From positions 744,001 to 808,000 of the forward strand of contig CAVRGG010000004.1 of assembly GCA_963720695.1 (NCBI GenBank): 64,000 nt of DNA, written 5' to 3'. The stretch's first letter is position 1, and each line of letters starts with the position of its first letter. The translations under genes and the position numbers were made by a program. Below the pieces are notes generated by a model. The model did no database searches, had not been told where the DNA came from, and saw only the letters and a program-made list of their open reading frames with translations. This stretch comes from UBA668 sp963720695. Its GTDB lineage: Bacteria > Actinomycetota > Acidimicrobiia > Acidimicrobiales > Ilumatobacteraceae. Shown here in pieces: positions 1 through 6,605 of this stretch.

Positions 1-1116
1 TTGGTGCCCTCGTAGATCTGGGTGATCTTCGCGTCGCGCATCATCCGCTCGACCGGGAACTCGCTGGTGTAGCCGTAGCCGCCCAGGAACTGCACACAGT
101 CGGTCGTCACCTGCATGGCGACGTCGCTGGCGAAGCACTTCGCCATCGCCCCGGCCATCGACAGCTCGCCAAGGGGATCCCCCTCGTCCGCGATCGCGCA
201 CGCTCGATAGACGAGACCGCGAGCCGCCTCGATTCGCATCGCACAATCGGCCGCCATCCACTGCAGGCCCTGGTTGTCCGACAGCGGCCTGCCGAAGGTG
301 CGCCGATCCTTCATGTAACCGACGGAGTAGTCGAGCGCCCCTTGCGCGACCCCGACCGCCTGGGCGCCGATGGTCGGACGGCTGCGGTCGAGCGTGTGCA
401 TCGCGATCGGGAAGCCCTCGCCGACGTCGCCGATCCGATTGCGGTCGGGCACGCGCACCTCGTCGAGCCGGATCACACCGGTCGGCGAACCCTTGATGCC
501 GAGCTTGTGCTCGAGCTTGTCGACCTGCACGCCCCACGCCGGCCTCCACGAGGAACGCGGTGATGCCCTTGTGGCGATCATCGGACGTGCGGGCGAACAC
601 GGTGTAGAGGTCGCTGATCCCGGCGTTGGTGATCCAGCACTTGGTCCCCGAGATGACCCAGTCGTCGCCGTCGCGATGCGCCTTCGTGGTCATCGAGGCG
701 ACATCGCTCCCCGCATCGGGTTCACTCAGCGCATAGCTGCACTGACTCTCACCGGTGCAGATCCGCGGGAGGTAGGTCGACTTCAGTTCGTGGCTGCCGA
801 AGTTGATCACCGGCAGCATCCCCAACTTCGAGATCAGGAACGACAAGCTCGTCGACACGCAGACCCGGGAGAGCTCCTCGGCGACGATCGCTTGATCGAC
901 GATCGATGCACCGGCGCCTCCGTACTCGACGGGGTAGCTCAACGAGGTGAGCTCCATCGACTTCAAGGCCTCGAAGTTCTCCCAGGAGAACTCGGCGTCG
1001 CGATCCACAGCGGCCGCGTTCGGGGCGATCTTGTCCTCGCAGAACTGCCGCACGACCCTGCGGAACTCGTGCTGCTCGTCCGTGAGGGTGATGGGCTGCC
1101 GCTCGCTGCCGCTCAC
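1..1116 (-). CDS. Acyl-CoA dehydrogenase, partial at the window edge and frameshifted
   Basis: This is an FAD-dependent acyl-CoA dehydrogenase, which makes the alpha,beta double bond in acyl-CoA degradation. The conceptual protein runs from a GTG start at 1116 through the family landmarks YALSEPDAGSD, WITNAG, KLEHKLGIKGS and DRRTFGRPLS to GGYGYTSEFPVERMMRDAKI and YEGTN, whose Glu is the usual catalytic base. Only the last few residues lie outside the window. The frame is broken near 529-537: LVEAGVG and VQVDKLEHK are in different frames. One extra base, or two missing bases, would explain this. The start overlaps the stop of the upstream gene by 4 nt (GTGA), so it is the last visible gene of the cimA operon. 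A sequencing error is more likely than a pseudogene because both halves are intact. Substrate chain length cannot be told. Confidence 0.9.
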   Translation of the reverse strand, partial: MSGSERQPITLTDEQHEFRRVVRQFCEDKIAPNAAAVDRDAEFSWENFEALKSMELTSLSYPVEYGGAGASIVDQAIVAEELSRVCVSTSLSFLISKLGMLPVINFGSHELKSTYLPRICTGESQCSYALSEPDAGSDVASMTTKAHRDGDDWVISGTKCWITNAGISDLYTVFARTSDDRHKGITAFLVEAGVGRAGRQARAQARHQGFADRCDPARRGARARPQSDRRRRRGLPDRDAHARPQPSDHRRPGGRGRARGARLLRRLHEGSAHLRQAAVGQPGPAVDGGRLCDANRGGSRSRLSSVRDRGRGGSPWRAVDGRGDGEVLRQRRRHAGDDRLCAVPGRLRLHQRVPGRADDARREDHPDLRGHQ

Positions 1117-1634
1117 AGCCCGACGAGCTCCTGCCACTGAGCGGGGTATGCCGCGGCGACCTGAGCCGGGGTCATCCGCAGCGTGGCCGCGGGCACCATG
1201 TCGACGAGTCGGCGAGCTTCGGTGTAGTGATGGCCGTGTCCGAGGCCGGCGAACAGGGGCAGTCGGGCCGCCACCAACGCGGCAGGCGGCGCTGCGTCGA
1301 GAAAGCCGAAGATCGTGAACGCGATGGTGAAGTCGTGCACGACCGGGGCCCTGCTGAACATCGACGCCCGTCGCAGGCCCACTCCGATGCAGCCCTTCAG
1401 CACATCGACGGCATGCTCGCCCGGCTGCAAGTGGAGGCGATCGGCGAACCCATTGGCGATCTTGATGCCGAAACCCTGGTCAGGGCCCTGATAGCCGAGC
1501 TGATCACCGCTGGGCTGGAAACCTTCGAGGTCACCGGGCCGGGTCGGCGTCCACGAGTCGGGGACCACCTCGGGCGAGGAGTAGGCACGAGCATCGTCGA
1601 GCGCGGGTGTGGGAGCGAACTTCGGAGCAGCCAT
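1113..1634 (-). CDS. Conserved hypothetical protein between cimA and acyl-CoA dehydrogenase
   Basis: This 173-residue protein begins MAAPKFAPTPALDDARAYSS. The start at 1634 is chosen because an in-frame ATG further upstream would run into cimA, and codon use turns typical only after 1634. The sequence is rich in Ala and Pro, with a central moderately hydrophobic stretch (HDFTIAFTIFGFLDAAPPAA), and ends AAAYPAQWQELVGL. I see no signal peptide, clear membrane span or catalytic motif, and I do not recognise the family. It starts 19 nt after the cimA stop and overlaps the acyl-CoA dehydrogenase start by 4 nt, so it is cotranscribed with both. That context hints at acyl-CoA or organic-acid metabolism, but no function can be assigned. 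Confidence 0.75.
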   Translation of the reverse strand: MAAPKFAPTPALDDARAYSSPEVVPDSWTPTRPGDLEGFQPSGDQLGYQGPDQGFGIKIANGFADRLHLQPGEHAVDVLKGCIGVGLRRASMFSRAPVVHDFTIAFTIFGFLDAAPPAALVAARLPLFAGLGHGHHYTEARRLVDMVPAATLRMTPAQVAAAYPAQWQELVGL

Positions 1635-1653
1635 AGCCTGCTCAGTCTGGCAT

Positions 1654-3258
1654 TCAGGCGGCCGCGTGCAACAGCCCGTACACGAGGCCCTCTTCGAGGG
1701 CACGCCACGACGCCTCGATGATGTTGCTGCTGACACCGATCGTGGTCCAGCTGCGCTCACCGTTGGTGAAGTCGATGAGCACCCGCGTGATGGCACCCGT
1801 GGCGGTGGCTCCGTCGAGGATGCGGACCTTGTAGTCCGTGAGATGGACCCGATCCAGCTGCGGGAACGCGTCGCCGAGCGACGACCTCAGCGCGGTGTCG
1901 ATGGCGTTCACCGGGCCGTTGCCTTCCGCGGTGTGCACCTGACGGTGCTCACCGACCCATGCCTTGACCGTGGCTTCGGTGGTGAACTCGCCGTTCGGGA
2001 GTTCATCGGTGATCACACGCATGCTCTCCACGCGGAAGAACTTCTGCTCCCACCCTGCCGCCCGCCGCATGAGCAGTTCGAGCGAGGCATCGGCCGCCTC
2101 GAAGTGGTAGCCCTCGTGCTCGAGGCGCTTGAGGTCGTCGATGACCTGGTTGACCGCCGGGCCGTCCATCGGGAGACCGAGCTCCTCGGCCTTCATCTCG
2201 ATGGTGGCACGCCCGGCCATCTCGCTGACGACGAAGCGGGTTCCGTTACCGACGAGCTCCGGATCGACGTGCTCGTACGCGTCCTTTGCCCGCTTGATCG
2301 CACTCACATGGAGGCCGGCCTTGTGGGCGAACGCCGACGACCCGACGTACGGCGCCTGCGGGTTCAGTGGCCGGTTGAGCACCTCGGCGACGTGGTTGCT
2401 GACCGCCGTCAGGCGCTCGATGCGGCCCTCTGGCAGGCAAGGCATGCCCAGCTTGAGCTGCAGGTTGGGGATCACCGTGGTGAGGTTGCAGTTGCCCGTG
2501 CGCTCCCCGAGTCCGTTGAGCGTGCCCTGCACGTGGCGAGCGCCGGCGAGCACGGCCGCCATCGAGTTGGCCACCGCGCAGCCGGTGTCGTCGTGACAGT
2601 GGATGCCGATGATCGCGTCGGTGCCGACGTGGCGTCGGACATCGGCCACGATCGCGGACACCTCGTGGGGCAGCGACCCGCCGTTGGTGTCGCAGAGCAC
2701 GAGATGGCTCGCCCCTTTCACCACGGCCGCCTCGATCGCCCGCAGGCTGAACTCGGGGTTGCGCTTGTAGCCGTCGAAGAAGTGCTCGAGGTCGACCATC
2801 ACCATCCGCCCCGCACCGTGCAGGAACTCGACGGAATCGGCGATCATCGCCGCGCCCTCGTCGAGCGTCGTCTGCAGCGCCTCCAACACGTGATAGTCCC
2901 AGCTCTTGGCGACGATGCACACGGCGGCCGTGTTGGCGTCGAGGAGGTTGCGCAGCGTGGCGTCGTCGTCGACCTTGCCACGGGGCCGGCGGGTGCTCCC
3001 GAACGCGACCATGGTCGAGGTCGTGAGTCGGAGCTCGGTGGCGGCGCGAGCGAAGAACTCGACGTCCTTCGGGTTGGCGCCCGGCCAGCCGCCCTCGATG
3101 AAGTGGACGCCGAGATGGTCGAGCTGCTCCGCGATGCGCAGCTTGTCGTCGACCGTCGCCGACACGCCTTCCACCTGGAGGCCGTCGCGCAGGGTCGTGT
3201 CGAACACCTCGACCGGCTGGTGCCGGAGTCCGCCGAGTTCGTCCTGGTTCGTGTTCAC
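1654..3258 (-). CDS. cimA: Citramalate synthase
   Basis: CimA condenses pyruvate with acetyl-CoA to (R)-citramalate, the first step of the threonine-independent route to 2-oxobutyrate and isoleucine. The 534-residue protein has the HMG-CoA-lyase-like TIM barrel with DTTLRDGLQVEGV near residue 20, HCHDDTGCAVANS (metal His ligands), GLGERTGNCNLTTV and a C-terminal LeuA-type regulatory domain. The form with about 530 residues and LRDGLQVEGV is the citramalate synthase branch rather than 2-isopropylmalate synthase; a separate leuA lies at 26095. The GTG start at 3258 follows GGAAAGG at good spacing, and an upstream in-frame start would overlap the terminator hairpin. The Ile-codon leader upstream fits an isoleucine-pathway enzyme. 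Genes at 1634 and 1116 follow in the same operon. Confidence 0.9.
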   Translation of the reverse strand: MNTNQDELGGLRHQPVEVFDTTLRDGLQVEGVSATVDDKLRIAEQLDHLGVHFIEGGWPGANPKDVEFFARAATELRLTTSTMVAFGSTRRPRGKVDDDATLRNLLDANTAAVCIVAKSWDYHVLEALQTTLDEGAAMIADSVEFLHGAGRMVMVDLEHFFDGYKRNPEFSLRAIEAAVVKGASHLVLCDTNGGSLPHEVSAIVADVRRHVGTDAIIGIHCHDDTGCAVANSMAAVLAGARHVQGTLNGLGERTGNCNLTTVIPNLQLKLGMPCLPEGRIERLTAVSNHVAEVLNRPLNPQAPYVGSSAFAHKAGLHVSAIKRAKDAYEHVDPELVGNGTRFVVSEMAGRATIEMKAEELGLPMDGPAVNQVIDDLKRLEHEGYHFEAADASLELLMRRAAGWEQKFFRVESMRVITDELPNGEFTTEATVKAWVGEHRQVHTAEGNGPVNAIDTALRSSLGDAFPQLDRVHLTDYKVRILDGATATGAITRVLIDFTNGERSWTTIGVSSNIIEASWRALEEGLVYGLLHAAA

Positions 3259-3282
3259 GTGGGGATCGCCTTTCCGGAGAAA

Positions 3283-3309
3283 TGAAAGAGCCGCCCGAAG
3301 GGGCGGCTC
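3283..3309 (-). terminator. Attenuator terminator before cimA
   Basis: On the minus strand, GAGCCGCCC (3309-3301) pairs perfectly with GGGCGGCTC (3296-3288) around a 4-nt loop and is followed by TTTCATTT. It lies between the leader peptide and the cimA ribosome-binding site, where a leader-peptide-controlled terminator belongs. CTCGG at 3335-3331 can instead pair with CCGAG at 3311-3307, which invades the 5' arm of the terminator and gives a plausible antiterminator. Confidence 0.8.
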
Positions 3310-3340
3310 GGTGCGCACATCGGCATGGGGCCGAGGTGCG

Positions 3341-3394
3341 CTAGCAAATGATGATGATCGCAGATGCGTTGGTGCAGAGGTCGCGCGACGTCAC
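3341..3394 (-). CDS. cimA leader peptide with four consecutive Ile codons
   Basis: A short frame on the minus strand ends NASAIIIIC then TAG, with ATC ATC ATC ATT as the Ile run. It begins either at ATG 3403 (20 residues) or at GTG 3394 (17 residues). GTG 3394 is preferred because a promoter-like pair places the transcript start at that base, giving a leaderless message. Stalling of the ribosome on Ile codons when charged tRNA-Ile is scarce would favour the antiterminator and let transcription pass into cimA. The role is inferred from classical ilv/leu attenuators. The Ile run, its position and the following terminator are seen directly. Confidence 0.8.
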   Translation of the reverse strand: MTSRDLCTNASAIIIIC

Positions 3395-3401
3395 GGGCGT
3401 C

Positions 3402-3430
3402 ATTCAACCCGCGAATCGCGGCCGCGTCAA
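3402..3430 (-). promoter_or_regulatory. Predicted promoter of the cimA leader
   Basis: On the minus strand, TTGACG (3430-3425) is separated by exactly 17 nt from TTGAAT (3407-3402). The expected start is 7-8 nt further on, at GTG 3394. The -35 is close to consensus and the -10 is moderate. The arrangement matches the leuA leader promoter at 25911. Confidence 0.6.
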
Positions 3431-3535
3431 CGTCTTGCCTGTGCACAACCTGTGTGCGAACGGTGGATGAACAAGAAACTTCTGGGGGTAACCGGGTTTC
3501 TCTGTGGTTAACCCTGTGAGTTCGAAAAAAGCCTC

Positions 3536-3564
3536 TTGACCTGGGGAAACGGCGGGTGCAGAGT
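3536..3564 (+). promoter_or_regulatory. Predicted promoter of the candidate structured RNA
   Basis: TTGACC (3536-3541), a 17-nt spacer and CAGAGT (3559-3564) form a promoter-like pair on the plus strand. The -10 resembles CAGACT of the leuA leader promoter. The predicted start is about 3571. No convincing reading frame with a ribosome-binding site follows within the next 500 nt. Confidence 0.55.
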
Positions 3565-3761
3565 GTGCTCCGTACCGGCAAGCGCAACGCCAACCGGAAC
3601 CCGAGGAACGGTGCCGAGGAACCGAAGCAGCCAGCAATGGCGGTGGAGGGGAGTCGGAGGGCCAACCGGGTTCACGAGGTGGAAAGCGGAGTTGGTCGGA
3701 GGATGATCCTGATCCGAGCTGCGAACCTTCGGGGGAGCCAGTGAGGGGCTGGGGAGGCCAG

Positions 3762-3874
3762 TCGGGCAACCGAGGACGCCGAGCCGGCGGTCGGGGCGTC
3801 GGAGCTGTCAGCCGGGCAACCGGAGGGTGGCGCTGCGCAACGGCTTCACGTCGGAGGACGAACCGGGCAACCGG
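3762..3874 (+). repeat. Three regularly spaced CCGG-GCAA-CCGG mini-hairpins
   Basis: Copies are UCGG-GCAA-CCGA (3762-3773), CCGG-GCAA-CCGG (3812-3823) and CCGG-GCAA-CCGG (3863-3874). The first copy differs from the others by a compensated base pair (U-A in place of C-G at the stem base), which suggests the stem rather than the sequence is kept. The spacing is 50 and 51 nt. Confidence 0.65.
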
Positions 3875-3997
3875 GGAGGACGAGGACAAAAGGGATCGCC
3901 CGCCAGAGCGCAAGCTCTGACGGGCGATGACATTGGTCGAGCGGAAGGCTAACGCCCCAAGATCGATCGATGGTGGATCACCCTCCATCCAGGAGTC

Positions 3998-4053
3998 GCC
4001 CCGGGCGGCGCGCGGACCTCGGTCCGCAGCGCAGCCCGGGGCGCTTCGCTTTT
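3998..4053 (+). terminator. Branched terminator-like hairpin
   Basis: GCCCCGGGC (3998-4006) pairs perfectly with GCCCGGGGC (4034-4042). A second perfect 7-bp stem, GCGGACC with GGTCCGC (4012-4018 and 4021-4027), sits inside. GCTTCGCTTTT follows, ending near 4053. This is a good intrinsic terminator on the plus strand and would end the candidate RNA 46 nt before the next gene. Confidence 0.6.
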
Positions 4054-4098
4054 CCCTGCGCGACGAGCCGGAGTCGGGTCGGCGATAGGGTCGCAGGG

Positions 4099-4533
4099 AT
4101 GTCCTCGCAGACTCGCATGCTCGACCGGGCCGGGCGCCTGGCGGACGAGCCCGTGGTCGATGCGATCTTCATCGTGCGCCGCAAGCCCTGGCACTGGCCC
4201 GCCGTCGCGGTCGGCGCCCTCGTCGGGTTCCTGATCGGGTTCGCCGCCACCGGTCAACCCGGGTTCTTCGCGTTCGCGGGTGCGCTCGTCGGATTCGGTC
4301 TGGGCATGAACATCGGCACGGACTTCCGGTTCATCGCCCGGACGCCCACCCGCGTGCTGCTCCTCGACTCGAGCCGGGTCATCGCCAAGCCGACTCACCT
4401 CGTGGCGGCCGTCCCTCCCGACGCGGTCATCGCCACGCCACGCATCGTCTCCGCCGACCTGAGCATCGACGGCGAGCACCACGTCATGGCACGACACCAG
4501 ATCCCACGTCTCGAGCGGATGCTGCTCGCCTGA
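4099..4533 (+). CDS. Small two-span membrane protein
   Basis: This 144-residue hypothetical protein has two adjacent hydrophobic spans near residues 35-75. They are glycine-rich: VGALVGFLIGFAATG and FFAFAGALVGFGLGMNIG. A soluble C-terminal half follows with FRFIARTPTRVLLLDSSRVIAKP. The C-terminal half may be a small cytoplasmic beta domain, but I do not recognise a family. ATG 4099 is preceded at 7 nt by TAGGGT (4086-4091), so it is probably translated from a leaderless message. It converges on ilvE. Function unknown. Confidence 0.75.
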   Translation: MSSQTRMLDRAGRLADEPVVDAIFIVRRKPWHWPAVAVGALVGFLIGFAATGQPGFFAFAGALVGFGLGMNIGTDFRFIARTPTRVLLLDSSRVIAKPTHLVAAVPPDAVIATPRIVSADLSIDGEHHVMARHQIPRLERMLLA

Positions 4534-4550
4534 GGGCGGCGCCGACCAGA

Positions 4551-4589
4551 ACGTCCGACGACGACGTCCGACGACGACGTCCGACGACG
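4551..4589. repeat. Three perfect tandem copies of a 13-bp unit
   Basis: ACGTCCGACGACG is repeated exactly three times (4551-4563, 4564-4576, 4577-4589) between the convergent stops of the membrane protein gene and ilvE. The unit is not self-complementary. It is probably a slippage repeat. Confidence 0.85.
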
Positions 4590-4595
4590 AGCTCG

Positions 4596-5513
4596 TCAGA
4601 CGGCGAGTTCGCACCAATCGACGTAGCGAGCGTCCTGGCCACGCACCGCAGCGGCGTAGACCTCGGCGATGGCCTTCGTGGCCGGACCGGGGCACGGCAC
4701 GACCCGATCGTCGACCGAGTTCACCGAGCTCACCTCTGCCGCAGTACCGCACACGAAGATCTCGTCGGCGATGTACAGGTCACTGCGAGCGATGTTGCCG
4801 ACCTGGACGTCGAGACCGAGATCCCCCGCGATCCGCGACACCGAACTCTGCGTGATGCCCTCGAGTGCACCGGCCGACAGCGGCGGGGTGAACAACGTGC
4901 CGTGACGCGACACGAAGATGTTCTCGCCCGTGCACTCGGCGACGAGTCCGTTGGGGGCGAGCATGATCGCCTCGTCGTACCCGGCGCGCAGCGCCTCCAC
5001 CTTGGCGAGTGAGCTGTTGACGTAGTTCCCCACCGTCTTGGCCGCCGGCGGCATCGTGTTGTGGTCGTGACGGGTCCACGAGGAGATCTTCATCCGCACA
5101 CCCTTGGCCACGGCGTCGTCGCCGAGGTAGGCGCCCCACGGCCAGCAGGCGATGGCGACATCGACACGGCAGGGCAACGTGTTCAGGCCCATCTCGCCAT
5201 AGCCGTAGAACGCGATCGGACGGATGTAGCAGCTCGGCAATCCGGTGCTGGCGACGGTGTCCTTGGTGGCCTGGACCAGCTCGTCGACCGTGTACGGGAG
5301 CTCCATCCCCAGGATCTTCGCCGAGTCGTGCAGGCGCTTGATGTGGTCCGTGAGCCGGAACACCGCCGGCCCACCGGCGGTCTCGTAGGCCCGGATGCCC
5401 TCGAAGACGCCGGTGCCGTAGTGCAGGGTGTGGGTGAGGACGTGGATCTGGGCCTTGTCCCAGTCGACGAGCTCGCCGTTCATCCAGATCTTGGGGGTGG
5501 TGGTGATCGGCAT
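4596..5513 (-). CDS. ilvE: Branched-chain amino acid aminotransferase
   Basis: IlvE is a PLP-dependent fold-IV transaminase for the last step of Val, Leu and Ile synthesis, exchanging amino groups with glutamate. The 305-residue protein shows THTLHYGTGVFEGIRAY, the PLP lysine in PPAAKTVGNYVNSSLAK, EAIMLAPNGLVAECTGENIF and IADEIFVCGTAAEVSSV, and is of normal length for the bacterial enzyme. The ATG at 5513 follows GAAAGGG at good spacing. leuB ends 73 nt upstream on the same strand. TACAGT in that gap could be a -10 for a separate promoter. With cimA, leuA, leuB and leuCD this window covers much of the pathway, but ilvBN, ilvC and ilvD are not here. Confidence 0.93.
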   Translation of the reverse strand: MPITTTPKIWMNGELVDWDKAQIHVLTHTLHYGTGVFEGIRAYETAGGPAVFRLTDHIKRLHDSAKILGMELPYTVDELVQATKDTVASTGLPSCYIRPIAFYGYGEMGLNTLPCRVDVAIACWPWGAYLGDDAVAKGVRMKISSWTRHDHNTMPPAAKTVGNYVNSSLAKVEALRAGYDEAIMLAPNGLVAECTGENIFVSRHGTLFTPPLSAGALEGITQSSVSRIAGDLGLDVQVGNIARSDLYIADEIFVCGTAAEVSSVNSVDDRVVPCPGPATKAIAEVYAAAVRGQDARYVDWCELAV

Positions 5514-5586
5514 CAGTGCCCTTTCGGAAGGTCGACGAACTGTACCGGCGCGGCGCAAACGGCTCCGGACCCGAGGTTCGAAGGGA

Positions 5587-6576
5587 TCAGGGTGCCACAG
5601 CAGCGGCGAGTTGGGAACCGATCTCCCTGGTGGTGCCGCCAACAGGCTCGGCGCACGCGGCCCGAATGCGATCGGCGGCGGCGGATTCACCCAGGAAGTC
5701 GAGCATCAGGGCGGCGGAGAGGACCGCCGCGGTGGGATTGGCCTTGCCCGTGCCGACGATGTCAGGGGCGGATCCGTGCACGGGCTCGAACATGCTCGGG
5801 CCGGTGCGGGCCGGGTTGAGGTTGGCCGACGAGGCCAGGCCGATGCCACCGCTCACCGCTCCGCCGAGGTCGGTGAGGATGTCGCCGAACAAGTTGTCGG
5901 TGACGATCACGTCGTAGCGGTGCGGGTCCTGCACGAAGTAGATGCACGCCGCGTCGACGTGGTTGTACGCAGTGGTCACCTCCGGGTACTCGGCTGCGAC
6001 GTCGTTGAACGCCCGCTGCCAGAGGTCCCCCGAGAACGTGAGCACGTTGGTCTTGTGCACCAGCGTGAGGTGCTTGCGACGCGTCATCGCCAGCTCGAAC
6101 GCGTAGCGGATGGCCCGCTCGGCACCCATCCGGGTGTTCACCGAACCCTGCGTGGCGACCTCGTGGGGCGTGCCCTTTCGCAGCAGCCCACCTTCGCCCG
6201 CGTAGGAGCCCTCGGTGTTCTCGCGGATGACGACGAAGTCGTGTGGCACCGTGCCGCCCGGCGCCGTGCCGACGAACGGCCGCTGGTTCACGTACAGATC
6301 GAGATCGAACCGCATCTTGAGGAGCAGCCCGCGCTCGATGACCCCAGGCGGCACCTCCGGCGTCCCGACCGCACCGAGCAGGATGGCATCGAAGCCGCGC
6401 AGCTCCGCGAGCACCTCGTCACTGAGGATCTCGCCGTCGCGGAGGTACCGGCTCCCGCCGAGATCGAACTCGACGGTCTCGATGTCCACACCCGCGGCGC
6501 GCACGACGTTGAGGGCTTCTCTGGTGACTTCGGGCCCGATCCCGTCGCCCCCGATGACTGCAATGCGATGTGCCAT
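5587..6576 (-). CDS. leuB: 3-isopropylmalate dehydrogenase
   Basis: LeuB oxidatively decarboxylates 3-isopropylmalate to 2-oxoisocaproate with NAD+ in leucine synthesis. The 329-residue protein starts MAHRIAVIGGDGIGPEVTRE and has RENTEGSYAGEGG, HKTNVLTFSGDLWQR, the metal-binding Asp region DNLFGDILTDLGGAVSGGIG, and EPVHGSAPDIVGTGKANP. This is the short actinobacterial form. It starts 29 nt after putA on the same strand and is followed by ilvE. The closely related homoisocitrate and tartrate dehydrogenases are alternatives, but with leuA, leuC and leuD all in the window leuB is the natural assignment. Confidence 0.93.
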   Translation of the reverse strand: MAHRIAVIGGDGIGPEVTREALNVVRAAGVDIETVEFDLGGSRYLRDGEILSDEVLAELRGFDAILLGAVGTPEVPPGVIERGLLLKMRFDLDLYVNQRPFVGTAPGGTVPHDFVVIRENTEGSYAGEGGLLRKGTPHEVATQGSVNTRMGAERAIRYAFELAMTRRKHLTLVHKTNVLTFSGDLWQRAFNDVAAEYPEVTTAYNHVDAACIYFVQDPHRYDVIVTDNLFGDILTDLGGAVSGGIGLASSANLNPARTGPSMFEPVHGSAPDIVGTGKANPTAAVLSAALMLDFLGESAAADRIRAACAEPVGGTTREIGSQLAAAVAP

Positions 6577-6605
6577 AAGGGTCCCAAACGTACCGTCCGT
6601 GACCG

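Larger units (their letters stand above)
3572..4053 (+). ncRNA. Candidate structured non-coding RNA with GCAA-tetraloop hairpins
   Basis: This stretch lies in the longest gene-free gap of the window (3404-4098). Three mini-hairpins of a 4-bp stem closed by a GCAA loop occur at 3762-3773, 3812-3823 and 3863-3874, spaced 50 and 51 nt apart. A fourth hairpin at 3895-3928 has 15 paired positions with one C-A mismatch, again around GCAA. GCAA is a GNRA tetraloop only when the plus strand is transcribed, which sets the strand. A promoter-like pair lies upstream and a terminator-like structure ends at 4053. The next gene (4099) appears to have its own promoter, so this looks like an independent RNA of about 480 nt rather than a leader. 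I could not match it to RNase P RNA, tmRNA, SRP RNA, 6S or a riboswitch I know. Confidence 0.5.

Noticed and set aside
3436..3460. DnaA-box-like TTGTGCACA on the minus strand
   Set aside because: It is a single near-match with no cluster of boxes, AT-rich stretch or dnaA/dnaN genes, so not an origin.
3556..3744. 62-codon frame inside the candidate RNA
   Set aside because: Its GTG start is upstream of the predicted transcript start, it has no Shine-Dalgarno, and its product is a basic sequence without family features.
3572..4053. RNase P RNA, tmRNA or SRP RNA
   Set aside because: The hallmark conserved blocks of each (for example the ACAGAG/GAGGAA cores, the tmRNA acceptor ends, the SRP apical loop) are absent. 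A covariance search would be decisive.
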